In this document: in pieces, positions 7,701 through 8,353 of the stretch
Layout of the letters: every line of letters starts with the position of its first letter
Numbering within the stretch: position 1 is the stretch's first letter
Source of the DNA: PVC group bacterium
GTDB taxonomy: Bacteria; Verrucomicrobiota; Kiritimatiellia; SS1-B-03-39; PXDE01
Length of the DNA stretch: 8,353 bases
Direction: 5' to 3'
Assembly: GCA_003566475.1 (NCBI GenBank)
Contig: PXDE01000549.1
Location: 1 to 8,353, forward strand
Position numbers and translations under genes: made by a program
Notes under the pieces: generated by a model
What the model was told of the DNA's origin: nothing
What the model saw: the letters and a program-made list of their open reading frames with translations, nothing else
The model's database searches: none

Positions 7701-8298
7701 CGGGTCGTTCCTCTTCTTCAGCCGCCTCTTCCGCATCGAGTCCGCCGTGCTCCGGTTCGACGGGGTGGTGCCTCCGGATCCGCTGCTCGAGGTCGAGGCC
7801 CGCTACTCCCGGGCCGACCTGGACGCGACGCTGCGGGTGACCGGACGCCTGGACCGGCTGACCATGGCCCTCTCCTCCGATCCCGCCCTGCCCGAGGACG
7901 AGATTCTGTCCCGGATCCTGTTCGGCCGGGGGGTGGCGGGGCTCACCGCCCTCCAGGCCGTGCAGCTCGGCCTGGCCGCCCGCAGCATGGCCGGCGAGGA
8001 CGCCGCCCTCGGATTCATGGAGCGGACGCGGGTCCTGCTGCGGGTGGACCAGCTCGAGATCCGCGAGGCCGGGGCCGAGGCCTCCGAGCCGGAACTGGTG
8101 GCCGGCAAGCAGGTGTCCGACCGCGTGTACCTGCAAGTCCACCAGGGCCTCTCCGCCGAGGGCACCGGCCGCCTGACCCTCGAATACGAGATCCACCGCA
8201 ACCTCCCCGCCGAAACCTCCGCCGCCCCCAATCTCCGCCCCGGCTTCGGCCTCAACTGGCGCCTCGACTTCGGCACCCTCAAACCCCGCGGGCGATGA
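4777..8298 (+). CDS. tamB: TamB-like translocation and assembly module / DUF490 (AsmA-like inter-membrane) protein
   Basis: The product is 1173 residues, near the usual TamB length. A basic N terminus (ARRPRRWRRR, 11-20) and one hydrophobic segment (about 22-43) anchor it in the inner membrane. The long middle consists of repeating amphipathic beta-strand sequence with no cysteine-rich or enzymatic motif, as expected for the periplasm-spanning beta-taco groove of TamB/AsmA-like proteins. The C-terminal DUF490 domain (about 925-1173) is clear: an RGSFLFFSRLFRIESA stretch, SDPALPEDEILSRILFG (1034-1050), and AGKQVSDRVYLQV near 1109-1121. A Pro/Glu-rich segment, including a PEEEDEG run, sits just before this domain (around 905-925). 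The frame is open well upstream into tamA, but TamB-like sequence and the anchor begin at ATG 4777, two bases after the tamA stop. Start and stop spacing suggests translational coupling, since there is no strong Shine-Dalgarno sequence. By family knowledge it works with TamA in outer-membrane biogenesis or phospholipid transfer. Confidence 0.9.
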   Translation: MTAPNTRTPSARRPRRWRRRLFRWLFLRPLLILTLLVLAAHALFETERGRAILEYEVNRQLRSDDLTVRIEGLSGLPWDPRADRLTVADAEGVWLDAADIRLEWAVRPRAREIALLAGSAERVRIDRPPSVPDRPPREPAEPFRTAWTVGLHQLRIGRLELGPDLGIPEGLGPLGVRGHAGFEDGRWFGGVAVSRTEAPGDEIRATAEVRSDQVRVHADGEVDLAWLADGLPRARLRLRGQGPPEAWRAEVHLDGEGWGRAELGADFAMDGEQIRVRIEGEARSPWFETWAIGSPVRMGLDARSEAPWRRVELEGLSLSARAGEMTASGWIEPAAASTALRAHLALPCLETAWLGTGLPPDIDPRDLRIDAELAGSWPAGLHGFVAARAETDLGPWFALTALEAAADTWAVSDLLARGPGISLRAYAVHGEEPLQAEARIDIPDLAALAPWHGREDVAGSASLTVGGGRAEGQPLRIHAGLTDLAVAGFALTSADVLARVDDWTEAPEIEARLRTREARWGERPVPDLAGHLSGTPARIDWDLAARPPPGWPEASAGGAVSRDDAGWAGELNRLHLAWNGIEGDLAEPSVWTWHDGRLEIPPWEWMADTMRIRGETTLEEGRVDARVRLDGFPVALLPPGIAERARGDLSGRVIVAGPLASPAVAWQADLTRLEFATPILAGLDPFHVRTEGTFHPDRVSTSLAVEHADLGHVAVRVAGPWPEEGLGPWLDRLWELPGEAGLDVDLRLAALNELPALAGQDLRGRVFGRVIRRQRPGAEAADWEGGLDVVGLGYEAYGIGALLRDGRGRLEASDQKLDLRELVLRDGGDGRVALSGSVGLRPLFPFEATATATGFEVIRRPDAQARLSGRLGLTGDLDGAEVEGRLEVRDVLVDIAQIPPSPPPVIADYRAEPEPDVPEEEDEGVGPWLRGRIRLDIPGPVHVRGPGLDIEADGGLDLVQEGAGWSVTGQAQARRGSFLFFSRLFRIESAVLRFDGVVPPDPLLEVEARYSRADLDATLRVTGRLDRLTMALSSDPALPEDEILSRILFGRGVAGLTALQAVQLGLAARSMAGEDAALGFMERTRVLLRVDQLEIREAGAEASEPELVAGKQVSDRVYLQVHQGLSAEGTGRLTLEYEIHRNLPAETSAAPNLRPGFGLNWRLDFGTLKPRGR

Positions 8299-8353
8299 TC
8301 CCGGCCTCGATCCAGGCCGCTCTGGCCTCGCGGAGGGCCGCGCCCCGGTGGGA
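8295..8353 (+). CDS. Possible start of a further operon gene, truncated by window edge
   Basis: An ATG at 8295-8297 overlaps the tamB stop in an ATGA arrangement, and its frame stays open for the 59 bases to the end of the window (beginning MIPASIQAALASRRAAPRW). The four-base overlap is a common sign of a coupled downstream gene. With only 19 codons visible there is no recognisable domain, and in DNA this GC-rich an open frame of this length has little evidential weight. Confidence 0.35.
   Translation, partial: MIPASIQAALASRRAAPRW

Overview
The window is GC-rich DNA from a diderm (two-membrane) bacterium. Hand counts give about 68-76% G+C in the core genes. Two lines of evidence support an outer membrane: a type II secretion/type IV pilus-class assembly ATPase on the left, and an Omp85-family outer-membrane protein paired with a TamB-like protein on the right. 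Nothing here fixes the taxonomy. The style of the GspE N-terminal region and of the palindromic intergenic repeat fits the PVC superphylum (Verrucomicrobiota/Kiritimatiellota-like), but that is a recollection-based guess.

Layout. Bases 1-1446 (+) hold the C-terminal majority of a GspE/PilB-type ATPase whose start lies off the left edge. Bases 1466-2476 (-) hold a 336-residue, apparently type IV (modification-dependent) restriction enzyme. It has an SRA-like reader domain at the N terminus, an acidic linker, and an Mrr-type PD-(D/E)xK nuclease domain at the C terminus. It converges on gspE with a 19-bp gap. Its codon use is much less GC3-biased than that of its neighbours, so it looks like an acquired defence gene.

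Bases 2477-2968 are a 492-bp divergent intergenic region. It is dominated by a 196-bp element made of two exactly matching 57-bp inverted arms around an 82-bp centre. Each arm is itself palindromic, giving a REPIN- or MITE-like architecture.

Bases 2969-4774 (+) encode a TamA/BamA-like Omp85 protein with a signal peptide, about three POTRA domains and a 16-strand-type barrel. Two bases later, 4777-8298 (+) encode a TamB (DUF490) family protein with an N-terminal membrane anchor. Together they form a TamA-TamB-type operon for outer-membrane protein insertion and/or inter-membrane lipid transport. At its 3' end an ATGA overlap (8295) may start another gene that runs off the right edge.

The most noteworthy parts are the single-gene SRA-Mrr restriction system and the nested inverted repeat beside it. 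The rest is well-recognised envelope machinery.
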